DNA of 64,000 nt, taken from positions 1-64,000 of the forward strand of contig NZ_JAHCVJ010000001.1 of assembly GCF_018476885.1 (NCBI RefSeq), written 5' to 3'. The position numbers were made by a program, and so were the translations under genes. How positions within the stretch are numbered: position 1 is the first letter of the stretch; the number at the start of each line of letters is the position of its first letter. The notes under the pieces were generated by a model. It had not been told where the DNA came from and ran no database searches. It saw nothing but the letters and a program-made list of their open reading frames with translations. This document shows positions 16,962 to 26,282 of this stretch, one piece after another. Origin of the DNA: Geoanaerobacter pelophilus (GTDB taxonomy: Bacteria; Desulfobacterota; Desulfuromonadia; Geobacterales; DSM-12255).

Positions 16962-17786
16962 CTACTCACGAATCTTAGGAGAAACATTCGCCACCTGCAA
17001 CTGATCATTGACCCGACTCACCCCTTTTACCTTGCTGATAATCGACAGTGCGGATTTACGCTCATCTTCAGAATGGACATGGCCTGAAAGAGTAACGACC
17101 CCATGGTCTGATTCTATATTGAAATGAAGATACTCAATTTCCTGTGATTCCAGTAGCGCGGTTTCAACCCGCTTGTTAATAATGATATTGTCAATAAGCT
17201 CGCGGCTGGTGGGGGCGGCATCTTTGAAACGCGGGTCTTTTGCAGCTGCGACAATGCTGTCCACGATCCATGCCGGCGTTAGATTCGACGTATTATAGAT
17301 CAGATCATAACCGAGAGGATCATTCCAATCCCGGTTGAAATAAAAATGAATAAACCCACCACGTTGATGATCACTTTTCCTGATCAGATGACGGGCAAGA
17401 TCCGGATCCATCCATTCGCGCTCAGCAAGCATCTCCACCCGCTCTTCAAACGGTGCGATAAAACGAATGCGGAGGACATTACTCAAGCCGCTCAAAAGAT
17501 CCTGCCCTCCTCGCCCGTAAATAATCACATTCCCCTTACGGGCAAGATCGAGGATAATCAGCTCAATTTCATTCAGGTAGGCTGCCTGCTGCCTGTCCTC
17601 GGCGGTAATGTACACCGGAGGCTTTTCATCAACCCGTTCAAGAATTTCCGGACTAAGGCCGTACTTGCTGCCTAATTCAGATATTTTGGACCCGTCTACA
17701 AGTGTATATTTTAACTTTTTAGCTACATCCTTAGCTATGCTTAAGGCACCAGTGCCCATTTCACGAGAGATGGTAATTATTGGCAT
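16962..17786 (-). CDS. Cytidylate kinase-like protein with BON domain
   Basis: Protein of 274 residues. The first about 195 residues form a cytidylate-kinase-like P-loop domain (ITISREMGTGALSIAKDVA, then VIIYGRGGQDLL and RIRFIAPFEERVEML). The last about 75 form a BON domain (HGVVTLSGHVHSEDERKSAL ending before SRVNDQLQV), a module usually linked to membranes or ligands outside the cytoplasm. No signal peptide or membrane helix is seen, so the BON domain is probably intracellular here. AGGAGG is nine bases before the ATG. The gene converges with putA. This kinase-like family is common in deltaproteobacteria but its substrate is not known. Confidence 0.82.
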   Translation of the reverse strand: MPIITISREMGTGALSIAKDVAKKLKYTLVDGSKISELGSKYGLSPEILERVDEKPPVYITAEDRQQAAYLNEIELIILDLARKGNVIIYGRGGQDLLSGLSNVLRIRFIAPFEERVEMLAEREWMDPDLARHLIRKSDHQRGGFIHFYFNRDWNDPLGYDLIYNTSNLTPAWIVDSIVAAAKDPRFKDAAPTSRELIDNIIINKRVETALLESQEIEYLHFNIESDHGVVTLSGHVHSEDERKSALSIISKVKGVSRVNDQLQVANVSPKIRE

Positions 17787-17910
17787 TGAATGCTTCCTCC
17801 TGATTCAATAGTCTACAGAATGCCTTGGATAAAATGCAGCAGATGCTAGCATGTAATCCCCAACGGTTCAAGAGGGATGGCGTATATCGACTCAGGCCGT
17901 GGTATTTGAT

Positions 17911-18594
17911 TTATTCAAGTCGTATCTTTGTGACCCCTTCAAGCAAAGAGAGTTGGTCAGTAAGACGACCACATTCTTCGCGGGACCGGCTCTTTACATC
18001 GATTTCCAGAAGCACAGACTTCTGCGCAAGATCCTTCTCGATTACCAGAGTAACAATTTCCATCTTGCATGCAGTTAGCATCTGTTCTACCCGAGTAGTC
18101 TGTCCCTCGAGATCATCAGTCCAGACAATGATTCTGAAATAGGTGTCCTTTTTCAAGCGGTTTTCAAGCTTTTTCAAAAAAACCAGATTAAGAACGGCAA
18201 GTGACGTGACTAAGACCGACGTCGAATACATCCCGACCCCAACAGCCACTCCGACTGCTGCAGCCACCCAAAGACATGCTGCGGTTGTTAGGCCGCGAAT
18301 TGATGCCTTCTCCCGAATAATTGCTCCGGCGCCGAGAAAACCGATTCCAGTAACTACCTGTGCGGCAACACGGCTCGGATCGACGCCCAATGGCCCCTGA
18401 CCGGTCAAATTACCGAATTTCAAATAGAATGAAACCGACGTGATAACGAACAGGCAGGACCCAAGAGATACCAACAGGTGAGTACGAAACCCGGCAGGCC
18501 GTCCGTGAACCTCGCGCTCCAAACCGATTATGCCTCCGAGTATCGAAGCAAGCATCAGTTTTACCGCTATGTCAAGGCTCAGTTCAATAGCCAT
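17911..18594 (-). CDS. MgtC/SapB-family membrane protein
   Basis: Inner-membrane protein of 227 residues. The N-terminal about 150 residues hold four or five hydrophobic helices with family motifs GGIIGLEREVHGRPAGFRTH, SRVAAQVVTGIGFLGAGAI and GLTTAACLWVAAAVG. The last about 75 residues form a soluble ACT-like domain. MgtC proteins affect magnesium homeostasis or the F-type ATPase in pathogens; in environmental bacteria the role is open. Its ATG lies inside the end of the MglA-like gene (11-bp overlap), which makes co-translation likely. It is the last member of a long minus-strand gene series. Confidence 0.9.
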   Translation of the reverse strand: MAIELSLDIAVKLMLASILGGIIGLEREVHGRPAGFRTHLLVSLGSCLFVITSVSFYLKFGNLTGQGPLGVDPSRVAAQVVTGIGFLGAGAIIREKASIRGLTTAACLWVAAAVGVAVGVGMYSTSVLVTSLAVLNLVFLKKLENRLKKDTYFRIIVWTDDLEGQTTRVEQMLTACKMEIVTLVIEKDLAQKSVLLEIDVKSRSREECGRLTDQLSLLEGVTKIRLE

Positions 18595-19435
18595 GAATCG
18601 AAATTTTTAAGGAGGCTTTGGATGACTTTCCGCAGCAGGTAACATTCAAACCGATCGACAAAATCCCGTCGGTAGAAATCGTCGGAGCGCCGGCAAATGA
18701 AAGGACAGGAGACTCATCATCCAATGGCCGGGCCATCTCGCTCAGCGGCTTAACTGGGGCCGATGGCTCAGCAACAAGATCGACTGACATTTTTTCAGCT
18801 CTTGCGGGGGAAAGCTCGCAAAGTCCCCTTGCTGCCGGTTGCAGGGAGAGGCCGACACCTTCTAGGTTGGCAATGACCCCCTCCAGGAGTTCACACAGCG
18901 GATCAAGTACGGCATCAGCGGAGAGCGAATCAACAGGGAAGACCGGTAGAACATCAAGCTGCAACCCAAGATCTAGTTGATCCAGGGGCAATGACTCAGG
19001 AAGATCCTGTTTAGAGCAGATAACGACAGCAGGCATATCCTCAAGCTGTTTGCCATTAACACTAAGTGCAGCCTGCATCTGTTCACATGCCTGTCTATTG
19101 GCATCCTGACGGGATACGCTTGAATCAGCGACAAAGGCAACGCCGTCTACTCCCTTTAGCACCATTTTCCAGGCGCTGGCCTGAGTTACCTCACCGGTAA
19201 TGGTGTAGACATGGAGACGAAGCGCATATTTATCGGTATCTCCACCTAGCGCATGGGTAAAATCGAAAAACAGCATCTTATCCTGTTGGAGCGACATACT
19301 TCGCAGTTGACCACGATTCATTATCGGCAATCTGGAACAGATAGCCTTTAAGAGAGTGGCCTTGCCGGCGCCTGCCGGTCCGCACAATACTATTTTCGCA
19401 TTAATTTCGCGTTTGGCATGATTTACGAGTGCCAT
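18584..19435 (-). CDS. MglA-like small GTPase domain protein
   Basis: Protein of 283 residues. The first about 190 resemble Ras-like MglA: P-loop GPAGAGKATLL at residues 19-29, a strand MLFFDFTHALGG at switch II where DxxG is expected, a VYTITGEV strand, and CSKQDLP as the base-recognition motif. The P-loop Thr/Ser that should follow GK is Ala, and the switch II is altered, so nucleotide hydrolysis may be weak. The C-terminal about 85 residues are unassigned. GGGAG is six bases from the ATG. It follows the acidic protein gene by 10 bp. MglA proteins set cell polarity and motility in other bacteria; whether this does is inference. Confidence 0.75.
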   Translation of the reverse strand: MALVNHAKREINAKIVLCGPAGAGKATLLKAICSRLPIMNRGQLRSMSLQQDKMLFFDFTHALGGDTDKYALRLHVYTITGEVTQASAWKMVLKGVDGVAFVADSSVSRQDANRQACEQMQAALSVNGKQLEDMPAVVICSKQDLPESLPLDQLDLGLQLDVLPVFPVDSLSADAVLDPLCELLEGVIANLEGVGLSLQPAARGLCELSPARAEKMSVDLVAEPSAPVKPLSEMARPLDDESPVLSFAGAPTISTDGILSIGLNVTCCGKSSKASLKISIHGY

Positions 19436-19445
19436 GTAAAGCTCC

Positions 19446-20330
19446 CTATTTCTTGTTCTTGTTCAAAAGTAACCGCCTGGCCTGGGTTGCGATGACAGAA
19501 GATATGTTTTTACTCTTGGCGAGAGAGGCCAGGTCCTTTTCGCTTAGTGTTGCCAAGAAACGCAAGGCTTGAGGAAGAGGAGTTTTGTTGTTTTCCACCA
19601 GAGCCTTACGGATGTTATAGTTTTTGACCCATTCCTTGTTGGAACAGATAACGCGAATGATATCATCATTCTGAACAGCAGATTTCGCAATAGTGATGAT
19701 CTCTGAATCCGTTATGCGCGGGTTCTTAACCACTCCGCCGCTTACGAGCTTGTTTGAATCCTTGATGAGTATGCCTCGCCACTCTTTGTCTCCGGTGAGT
19801 GCCATTTTGATTTTTTCGGCAACCCCCATGGACTGGGCAAGCTGATATTTGGACTTGAACTCCTCTTCATCGGCTTCCTCTTCTTCAAATTCCGGCGGAG
19901 GCTGCTCCCCTTCCGGGGTTTCATCAAGGGAACTCAAGACCCCATAAAACTCAGTAGCCGTCGTGACACCATGCAAAGACAAAAACTCCAGCGTCTCAAC
20001 GGCTACTGATGGATGGGAAGCAATAACCTCACCTATTGCCGTGTCATTGCAATGCAGCCGGGAAAAAATTTCCAAAAGATATGGATGAGTCTCCGGTGCT
20101 TCCAAAACCGACATGAGCCGATTCCCCGAAAGACCTCTAATACTGGCTATTGCCGCCTCGGCTATCTCAGTGTCGGTATCGTGGCTAAGATACAATAAAA
20201 CCGCGCCCAGATCCCCGGCTTCCAGAGGAATCTTGCCTCTGGCAGCCTGCATCCTGAATTCGCGAGAAACTCCTTCAGCGATGCAGCGCGATGCCTCAAC
20301 AGAGATATCAAGGTGCAAAGGCTCCGGCAC
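19446..20330 (-). CDS. Unrecognised acidic helical-repeat protein
   Basis: Protein of 294 residues that I do not recognise. It is mostly helical and could contain HEAT-like repeats in its first 130 residues (LLYLSHDTDTEIAEAAIASI and similar). A strongly acidic stretch follows (about residues 142-160, rich in Glu and Pro), then a helical half ending in a very basic tail. There is no signal peptide or membrane segment. Translation seems to start at GTG 20330, directly after the SPOR gene stop and without a good ribosome site, so coupling to the upstream gene is likely. Its place between a SPOR protein and an MglA-like GTPase suggests a role in cell-surface or polarity functions. Confidence 0.6.
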   Translation of the reverse strand: MPEPLHLDISVEASRCIAEGVSREFRMQAARGKIPLEAGDLGAVLLYLSHDTDTEIAEAAIASIRGLSGNRLMSVLEAPETHPYLLEIFSRLHCNDTAIGEVIASHPSVAVETLEFLSLHGVTTATEFYGVLSSLDETPEGEQPPPEFEEEEADEEEFKSKYQLAQSMGVAEKIKMALTGDKEWRGILIKDSNKLVSGGVVKNPRITDSEIITIAKSAVQNDDIIRVICSNKEWVKNYNIRKALVENNKTPLPQALRFLATLSEKDLASLAKSKNISSVIATQARRLLLNKNKK

Positions 20331-21305
20331 TTATTTGGCAACCTTCTTAGCTTCTACGGCAACTTTTAGCTTACGAAGCCGTGTTACTATTTCATCAGCC
20401 TGCTTCTTATCCCGGGCCACAGCAGCAATACCGATTACCGACATCTTCACCTTTGCCTTTTTAAGGGTTGCATTTAGGCCTTGGCCGGCAAGTCTCTTTA
20501 TTTCGCCCTCGGCCCTGTTCTCCTGATCGTAGGATCCGGCATAAAGCTCATACTTACCGGCAACAGGGAGGAGAAATGCGCCTGCAGAGATTTTCTTTAT
20601 TTTCTCAAGCTCTGAGTATGCCGATTGACTGTCATCAAACTCACCGACAAAGAGGCGCTTCATTGACTTCTCTTCTGATATCTGCTTCTTTACAATCTTC
20701 TCTGCTTTCCCCTTTTTCAACTCGGCAACAACAGCCTGAGCCTTGTCCTGGGCTAAGATCCCGGATACCAGTATCTGGTAACTAGCCTCAATCGGGGAAG
20801 TAACAGCCGTCGGCTTGACAGCTGCTTTTTTAGAACTCTCATCAGTGCCAACGGCTTTCTTCAAAGGCGGTTGAGCTTGTGCGCTTGCCGGTTTTTCCGG
20901 CTTTGCCGGACTCTGGACCGGTGGCGGAACCTTCTTCTGCTGGTCAGCTACAGGCTTTGCCGGAGGAGTTGCAGCCTTTGGCGGCAGCGGTGGCGGAGAA
21001 GCCTGCGGTTTAGCAGGAATAGCCGCGGGTGCGGGAACTGCTTTTTTAATGTCTTGAGTCGACGGCACCACCGCCATCTTGCTGTCTTCGGCAGCAGGCC
21101 TTGGAGGAATTGGCTGTTTTACTTTCTGAACCGCTGTTGGCAACGATTTCTGCTGAACATCACGCTCCTTGATCACTCCTGTAAAAAAATAAAGATAACC
21201 CAGGAGTGCGATAAGGGCAGCCAGTATTCCCAGAAGCAGGTTCTGGCTGGCGCCAACTTCTCCGTTGCGTCGATTGCGGGTCGTCGGCCCAATATCATTC
21301 TTCAT
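20331..21305 (-). CDS. SPOR-domain membrane protein
   Basis: Bitopic membrane protein of 324 residues. One membrane helix (about 24-45) follows a short basic cytoplasmic tail, then a long Pro/Ala/Lys-rich linker (about 60-165), then two SPOR-like units (about 175-245 and 248-320; the second around KYELYAGSYDQENRA). SPOR domains bind denuded peptidoglycan at division sites. The start is ATG 21305, with GGAGG five bases upstream; the in-frame GTG at 21317 has no ribosome site. It sits 25 bp after the EF-G gene and directly before the acidic protein. A cell-division or wall function is a family inference. Confidence 0.85.
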   Translation of the reverse strand: MKNDIGPTTRNRRNGEVGASQNLLLGILAALIALLGYLYFFTGVIKERDVQQKSLPTAVQKVKQPIPPRPAAEDSKMAVVPSTQDIKKAVPAPAAIPAKPQASPPPLPPKAATPPAKPVADQQKKVPPPVQSPAKPEKPASAQAQPPLKKAVGTDESSKKAAVKPTAVTSPIEASYQILVSGILAQDKAQAVVAELKKGKAEKIVKKQISEEKSMKRLFVGEFDDSQSAYSELEKIKKISAGAFLLPVAGKYELYAGSYDQENRAEGEIKRLAGQGLNATLKKAKVKMSVIGIAAVARDKKQADEIVTRLRKLKVAVEAKKVAK

Positions 21306-21330
21306 GAAACCCTCCACTGCATTTTAAAAA

Positions 21331-23430
21331 TTAATCAGCCTTCTTTGAGTGAAAGCCATTTGCCTCTGCTTCAGCGATGACTTTCTGAGACAGATGCGTC
21401 GGAAGATCTTCGTAATGAGAAAACTCCATGGTGAACATACCGCGATCACTGGTCATAGAACGCAGGTCATTGGAGTAAGCAAGCACTTCAGACATCGGTA
21501 CCACACAGCGGATAATCTGGGAATTTGCCTTGGGCTCCACTCCAACTACCTTGCCACGGCGTGAGTTGATGTCGCCAATAACATCTCCCATGTTTTCGTC
21601 AGGAACCGTTACCTTCATATTCATGATCGGTTCGAGAATAACCGGCTTGCAGAGTTCCATTGCCTTTTTGAAAGCCATGGAACCGGCAACCTTGAACGCC
21701 ATCTCGGATGAATCGACCGTGTGAAATGATCCGTCAACCAGGGCAACCTTGAAATCCACCACAGGGTATCCGGCCAAGTACCCGTCAACGCAGGCCTCCT
21801 GAATGCCTTTGTCTACGGCAGGGATGTACTGACGTGGAATTACCCCGCCAACAATCTTGTCCTCAAAAAGATATCCTTCGCCTCTCGGCTGTGGGCCCAT
21901 TTCGATCCAGCAATCTCCATACTGGCCACGCCCGCCGGACTGCTTCTTGTATTTACCCTGAACACGGGCATTGCCCCGGATAGTTTCAAGATATGCAACC
22001 TTCGGTGTTTTCAGAAGCACTTCGACATTGAACTTGCGCTTCAACTTCTCAACTATAACATCAAGGTGGACCTGGCCCATGCCGGATATTATGAACTCTT
22101 TGGTCTGGGTATCGCGATGAGATTCAAGCATCGGCTCTTCCTCAATCATCTTGTGAAGAGCACCGTGAATCTTGTCTTCGTCCGCCTTGGTCTTGGGCTC
22201 GATAGCATAGGAGATGCAGGGTTTGAGAAGCGGAGCAGGCTCATAGACTATCGGCTTATTTGCGTCGCAGAGCGTATCACCGGTTATGGTCTCCTTCAGT
22301 TTTGCCACAGCAACGATATCGCCGGCAACAGCCTGTTTAATGGACTTCTGCTTCTTGCCTTCAAGTTCGTAAATCTGGCCAATCCGCTCTTCAACTCCCT
22401 TTGTCGAATTGTAGACTGTTGAGTCAGAATTCAGCACCCCGGAATAGACACGGAATATGGTAATCTTCCCGGTGTACGGGTCAGACGTTGTCTTGAATAC
22501 CAGGGCTGAAAACGGTTCCGACTCATCGGGAGCTCGTTCTTCAAGCGCTTCGGTCTTTGGGTTCTTACCCACGGCCTTGGTACGATCCAGTGGCGATGGC
22601 AGGTAGGCACAGATTGCATCGAGGAGTTGCGGCACACCGATATTCTGGGTAGCAGAACCGCAGAGAACAGCGGTAAAGGTGTTACGCATCGTTCCGACCC
22701 TGAGGCCGTCGATGATCTCCTCTTCTGTAAGTTCACCAGCCTCCAGATACTTCTCTGTCAAGGCATCGTACGCTTCGGCAACTGTTTCCACCATCAGTTC
22801 GCGCAGCCTTTTTGCCTCGTCAAGGTACTCCGCAGGAATTTCTATTTCAGAGAACTTGCCTGACTGGTCCTTGTTGAAGCGATAAGCTTTCATCTTGATC
22901 AGGTCAATGACCCCCTCAAGGTTTTCTTCTGCACCGAGAGGAATCTGTATCGCAACGCCACGGGCCTTGAGAGCCTTCTCCATATCATCAATTGCCCGGA
23001 AAAAACTGGCCCGTTCCCGGTCCATCTTGTTGACAAAGGCAATGCGCGGAATCTCAAACTCGTTGGCCCAGTTCCAAACCTCTTCTGTCTGGACCTTGAC
23101 CCCGGAAATAGCGGAAAGGATCACTACCGCGCAGTCCAGGGTCCGCATGCAGGCGCGCGAGTCAGCGATGAAATCGCCATAACCTGGAGTATCAACAATG
23201 TGAATAGAGTGGCCGTCCCATTCGCAGTGGTCAAGTGAAGAGCTTATTGATATCTTGCGCTTGATCTCCTCAGGCTCATAGTCCATTGTTGAGGTGCCGT
23301 CATCAACCCTCCCCAAACGATCGATCATTCCGGCATCGAAAAGGATTGCCTCAGAGAGGGAGGTTTTGCCGGCCCCCCCGTGTGCCACAATTCCCAGGTT
23401 ACGGATCTTGCTCGTGTCGTACTTGGCCAT
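21331..23430 (-). CDS. fusA: Elongation factor G paralogue (EF-G-like)
   Basis: GTPase of 699 residues with the full EF-G layout: G domain, domain II and C-terminal domains IV and V. Its G motifs differ from canonical EF-G: GIVAHGGAGKTSL replaces AHIDAGKTT, and DTPGYGDF replaces DTPGHVDF, losing the His that normally activates water. The Lys/Asp motif NKMDRERA is intact. This places it with the EF-G-like (EF-G2) group, which may act in ribosome recycling or under stress. AAGGAG is nine bases from ATG 23430. It stands inside a cofactor and envelope gene series and not next to rpsL/rpsG/tuf. Confidence 0.9.
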   Translation of the reverse strand: MAKYDTSKIRNLGIVAHGGAGKTSLSEAILFDAGMIDRLGRVDDGTSTMDYEPEEIKRKISISSSLDHCEWDGHSIHIVDTPGYGDFIADSRACMRTLDCAVVILSAISGVKVQTEEVWNWANEFEIPRIAFVNKMDRERASFFRAIDDMEKALKARGVAIQIPLGAEENLEGVIDLIKMKAYRFNKDQSGKFSEIEIPAEYLDEAKRLRELMVETVAEAYDALTEKYLEAGELTEEEIIDGLRVGTMRNTFTAVLCGSATQNIGVPQLLDAICAYLPSPLDRTKAVGKNPKTEALEERAPDESEPFSALVFKTTSDPYTGKITIFRVYSGVLNSDSTVYNSTKGVEERIGQIYELEGKKQKSIKQAVAGDIVAVAKLKETITGDTLCDANKPIVYEPAPLLKPCISYAIEPKTKADEDKIHGALHKMIEEEPMLESHRDTQTKEFIISGMGQVHLDVIVEKLKRKFNVEVLLKTPKVAYLETIRGNARVQGKYKKQSGGRGQYGDCWIEMGPQPRGEGYLFEDKIVGGVIPRQYIPAVDKGIQEACVDGYLAGYPVVDFKVALVDGSFHTVDSSEMAFKVAGSMAFKKAMELCKPVILEPIMNMKVTVPDENMGDVIGDINSRRGKVVGVEPKANSQIIRCVVPMSEVLAYSNDLRSMTSDRGMFTMEFSHYEDLPTHLSQKVIAEAEANGFHSKKAD

Positions 23431-23472
23431 CGGACTTTCTCCTTGCGTTTGGGATGTATACTGCAAAAACAG

Positions 23473-24237
23473 CTATTTGTTTCTTTCGTATAAGATCCTC
23501 AGCCCCTCCAACGTAAGAAATTCCTCGATATGCTCTATGGTCTTGGACTCAGGGGCTATCAATTTCGCGAGTCCGCCGGTTGCAAGCACTGTCGGATTAT
23601 CGCGACTCTCCCCTTTCATCCTGGTAACGATCCCGTCCACTAAACCTACATAGCCGAAGACAATACCTGCCTGCATGGAGTTTACGGTATTTTTGGCAAT
23701 TACCGACGCAGGTTTTGCTATCTCAACGCGTGGCAGTTTACTGGCTTTTTGAAAGAGTGCTTCCAGGGAAATCATTAGCCCCGGGGCAATCGCGCCACCG
23801 CAGTATTCCCCTTTGGCATTCACGTAATCAAAAGTAGTTGCGGTTCCAAAATCAACAATGATAAGCGAAGAGTGGTATCTTTCGTACCCTGCAACGGCAT
23901 TCACGATACGGTCGGCGCCAACTTCCTTGGGGTTGTCATAATGAATCGGCATGCCGGTTTTGATGCCCGGACCAACGACAAATGGTTTATGCCCGAAATA
24001 CTGCTGGGCAAGATGTTCGAGAACTCCAGTCAACGGTGGGACTACCGAGGAGATGATAATACCGGCAACAGATTCAGGATCCAGGCCAGACATCCGGAAA
24101 AGATCATGGAACAGAATCCCATATTCGTCATGGGTTTTCGCCTTGTCCGTAGCGATCCGCCAATTGCGCCGCAAAACGGCATCTTCATATGCCCCAATGA
24201 CAATGTTGCTGTTACCGACATCTATAACAAGCAGCAC
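23473..24237 (-). CDS. coaX: Type III pantothenate kinase
   Basis: Enzyme of 254 residues that phosphorylates pantothenate in the first step of coenzyme A synthesis. Family motifs are [10 protein letters not shown] at the N-terminus (phosphate loop), [14 protein letters not shown] near residue 101, and [11 protein letters not shown] near residue 124. GTG at 24237 is chosen because GGAGG lies five bases upstream and the protein then begins LLVIDVGN as the family does; the in-frame GTG at 24249 would overlap that site. It follows birA by about 33 bp in the nadC-birA-coaX order that is common in bacteria. Confidence 0.95.
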   Translation of the reverse strand: MLLVIDVGNSNIVIGAYEDAVLRRNWRIATDKAKTHDEYGILFHDLFRMSGLDPESVAGIIISSVVPPLTGVLEHLAQQYFGHKPFVVGPGIKTGMPIHYDNPKEVGADRIVNAVAGYERYHSSLIIVDFGTATTFDYVNAKGEYCGGAIAPGLMISLEALFQKASKLPRVEIAKPASVIAKNTVNSMQAGIVFGYVGLVDGIVTRMKGESRDNPTVLATGGLAKLIAPESKTIEHIEEFLTLEGLRILYERNK

Positions 24238-24270
24238 TCTGACCTCCACTCTCTTGATAAATCCTGATAG

Positions 24271-25272
24271 TCACAGGACTTTTACATCCCCTGCCAGTAC
24301 CCGCGCCATGACACCGGATTCTTTTCTTACCAGGAGTGCCCCGGAGTCGTCTATCCCGGTTGCAACCCCTTCAATCTGCTCACTTGTTCCACTGACAGCA
24401 ACCCGACAGCCTATCATGCCGCATCTGGCGACCCACTCGTCACGGATAGGACCGTAACCGTTATTCAGATAATCAGTGTAGAGTGAATCGAGAGATTCCA
24501 GAAGCTGGCGGACAAACTGAAGACGGTTGATCTTTCGACCAGACTCTATTGCAAGAGATGTTGCCGGATAGCGCAAATCTTCAGGGAACTGGTCAGGCAA
24601 CATGTTGAGATTGACGCCGATACCGAGAATCACGAAATTAACCCGCTCGGTCTCGGCACTCATTTCGTTGAGAAGCCCTGCCACCTTCTTGCCGTTCAAA
24701 AGGATATCGTTAGGCCATTTGATAAAAGGCGGGGTCGCAATAGAGGCTTCTATGGCCCGTGCCACAGCAACTGCAGATAAAAAGGTGAGCTGAAAAGCAT
24801 CAACCGGCAAAATCGGTGGTTTGAGAATAAGAGAAGTGTATAGGTTTACCCCGGGAGGAGAATGCCAAATGCGGCCGAGCCTCCCCTTACCCTGAAGTTG
24901 GGAATCAGCAACAATGACGGTTCCTTCTTCAGCGCCATCCTCGGCAAGACGATAGGCTTCGCTATTCGTAGATCCTGTTGACGGCAGGCAGATCACCTTG
25001 CGGCCCAGAACCTTTGCGTCAAGGCCTGCGGTTAAAGCTGCTGAAGTGAGGATATCCGGAGTTGACACCAGTCTGTACCCTGACGAATGACGTGCTTCTA
25101 TATTGTACCCCTGCAACCGCAACGCCTTGATATGCTTCCAAACTGCGGTTCTCGATACCTTGAGAATGGTGCTCAACTCTTCGCCGGAAACAATACCCTC
25201 CCGCTCAAGGAAAAGCTCAAGGATCTTCCTGTCTATTGATTGAGCTGGGGGATTCGCTTCCCGATTTTTCAA
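24271..25272 (-). CDS. birA: Biotin-protein ligase / biotin operon repressor
   Basis: Bifunctional enzyme of 333 residues that attaches biotin to carrier proteins and can repress biotin genes. An N-terminal winged helix (about 15-70, with LKVSRTAVWKHIKALR) is followed by the ligase domain: STGSTNSEA, the biotinyl-AMP loop GKGRLGRIW, KWPNDILLNGKKVAG and a small C-terminal SH3-like domain. The start appears to be TTG at 25272, overlapping the nadC stop as TTGA, with GAGG four bases upstream. It lies between nadC and coaX. The DNA-binding domain is intact, so autorepression is possible, but no operator was identified. Confidence 0.95.
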   Translation of the reverse strand: MKNREANPPAQSIDRKILELFLEREGIVSGEELSTILKVSRTAVWKHIKALRLQGYNIEARHSSGYRLVSTPDILTSAALTAGLDAKVLGRKVICLPSTGSTNSEAYRLAEDGAEEGTVIVADSQLQGKGRLGRIWHSPPGVNLYTSLILKPPILPVDAFQLTFLSAVAVARAIEASIATPPFIKWPNDILLNGKKVAGLLNEMSAETERVNFVILGIGVNLNMLPDQFPEDLRYPATSLAIESGRKINRLQFVRQLLESLDSLYTDYLNNGYGPIRDEWVARCGMIGCRVAVSGTSEQIEGVATGIDDSGALLVRKESGVMARVLAGDVKVL

Positions 25273-26099
25273 TACTCCTCCAGCAACATGGAGATATCCA
25301 TGGCCCTGGCTGAATGAGTCAGAGCCCCGACGGATATGATATCAACACCAGTATCGGCTATAGCCCGGACAGTTTCGAGAGAAACCCCTCCGGAAGCCTC
25401 CAACAGGACCTTGCCATCCACGATGGAGACAGCGCGGCGCATCGTATCAAGATCCATATTATCGAGCATTATAATATCGGCGCCGGCAGTTAAGGCTTCC
25501 TCAACCTGAGAGATTGTTTCCGTCTCAATCTCTATCTTGAGTGTGTGAGGAATGTAAGCTCTGGCGGAATTGATTGCCTGCGTTATTCCTCCGGCAGCTG
25601 CTATGTGGTTCTCCTTGATCAGGACGCCGTCGTACAAGCCAGTGCGGTGGTTTATTCCCCCGCCAACCCGCACAGCGTATTTTTCGAGCACTCGAAGCCC
25701 GGGAGTGGTTTTCCTGGTATCAACGATGCGCGCTTTTGTTCCTGACACAGCCTCGACGTATCTTGAGGTTAATGTCGCAGTACCGCACATCCGCTGCAGA
25801 AGGTTCAGAGCGACCCGTTCGCCTTGCAGCAGAATAGAGGCATCGCCTTCCATTTCGGCGATAACAGCCCCTTGAGGGATTTTGTCACCATCGGAGTTCT
25901 TTTGCGCGAAAAGTACATTCTGATCCAGGATCTTGAAAACTCTCTCGGCCACAAGTATCCCGGCAAGAACGAGCGCTTCCTTGGCAACCAGTCGTGCTTT
26001 AGCATGCCGCTTATTGGGAACAACGGCTAATGTTGTGATATCTCCGGTATGGATGTCTTCATGAAGGGCATTTTCAATAATCCGGTCGATTCCGGTCAT
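25269..26099 (-). CDS. nadC: Nicotinate-nucleotide pyrophosphorylase (quinolinate phosphoribosyltransferase)
   Basis: Enzyme of 276 residues that makes nicotinate mononucleotide from quinolinate and PRPP in NAD synthesis. Hallmarks are HEDIHTGDITT near the start, NLLQRMCGTATLT, DTRKTTPGLR, the KYAVRVGGGINHR loop, and the late phosphate-binding strands IIMLDNM, LEASGGV and ISVGALTHS. ATG 26099 is supported by GGAG seven bases upstream; a longer in-frame start at 26129 has no site. It heads the nadC-birA-coaX series and is divergent from the GGDEF gene. Confidence 0.96.
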   Translation of the reverse strand: MTGIDRIIENALHEDIHTGDITTLAVVPNKRHAKARLVAKEALVLAGILVAERVFKILDQNVLFAQKNSDGDKIPQGAVIAEMEGDASILLQGERVALNLLQRMCGTATLTSRYVEAVSGTKARIVDTRKTTPGLRVLEKYAVRVGGGINHRTGLYDGVLIKENHIAAAGGITQAINSARAYIPHTLKIEIETETISQVEEALTAGADIIMLDNMDLDTMRRAVSIVDGKVLLEASGGVSLETVRAIADTGVDIISVGALTHSARAMDISMLLEEY

Positions 26100-26245
26100 A
26101 AGAAAACTCCAAGATAGGGTAGGCAACATATAACACAGCTTAGGCTGCCTAGCAACCGCTAATGAAGGGCTCCAAGCCGCTCAACAAAACTAGATAATTT
26201 CCTTGAAACCAGGTATTGCTGATGCTCAATGAACCGTCTCGCAGG

Positions 26246-26274
26246 TTGACTTATACCTCCCCCTGAACTAGAAT
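26246..26274 (+). promoter_or_regulatory. Predicted sigma-70 promoter giving a leaderless GGDEF transcript
   Basis: TTGACT at 26246-26251 and TAGAAT at 26269-26274 are separated by 17 bases, a near-consensus promoter. Transcription would begin at about 26281, while the only plausible ATG of the next gene is at 26283. No ribosome site is present, so the message would be leaderless. Confidence 0.65.
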
Positions 26275-26282
26275 GACCCGTA

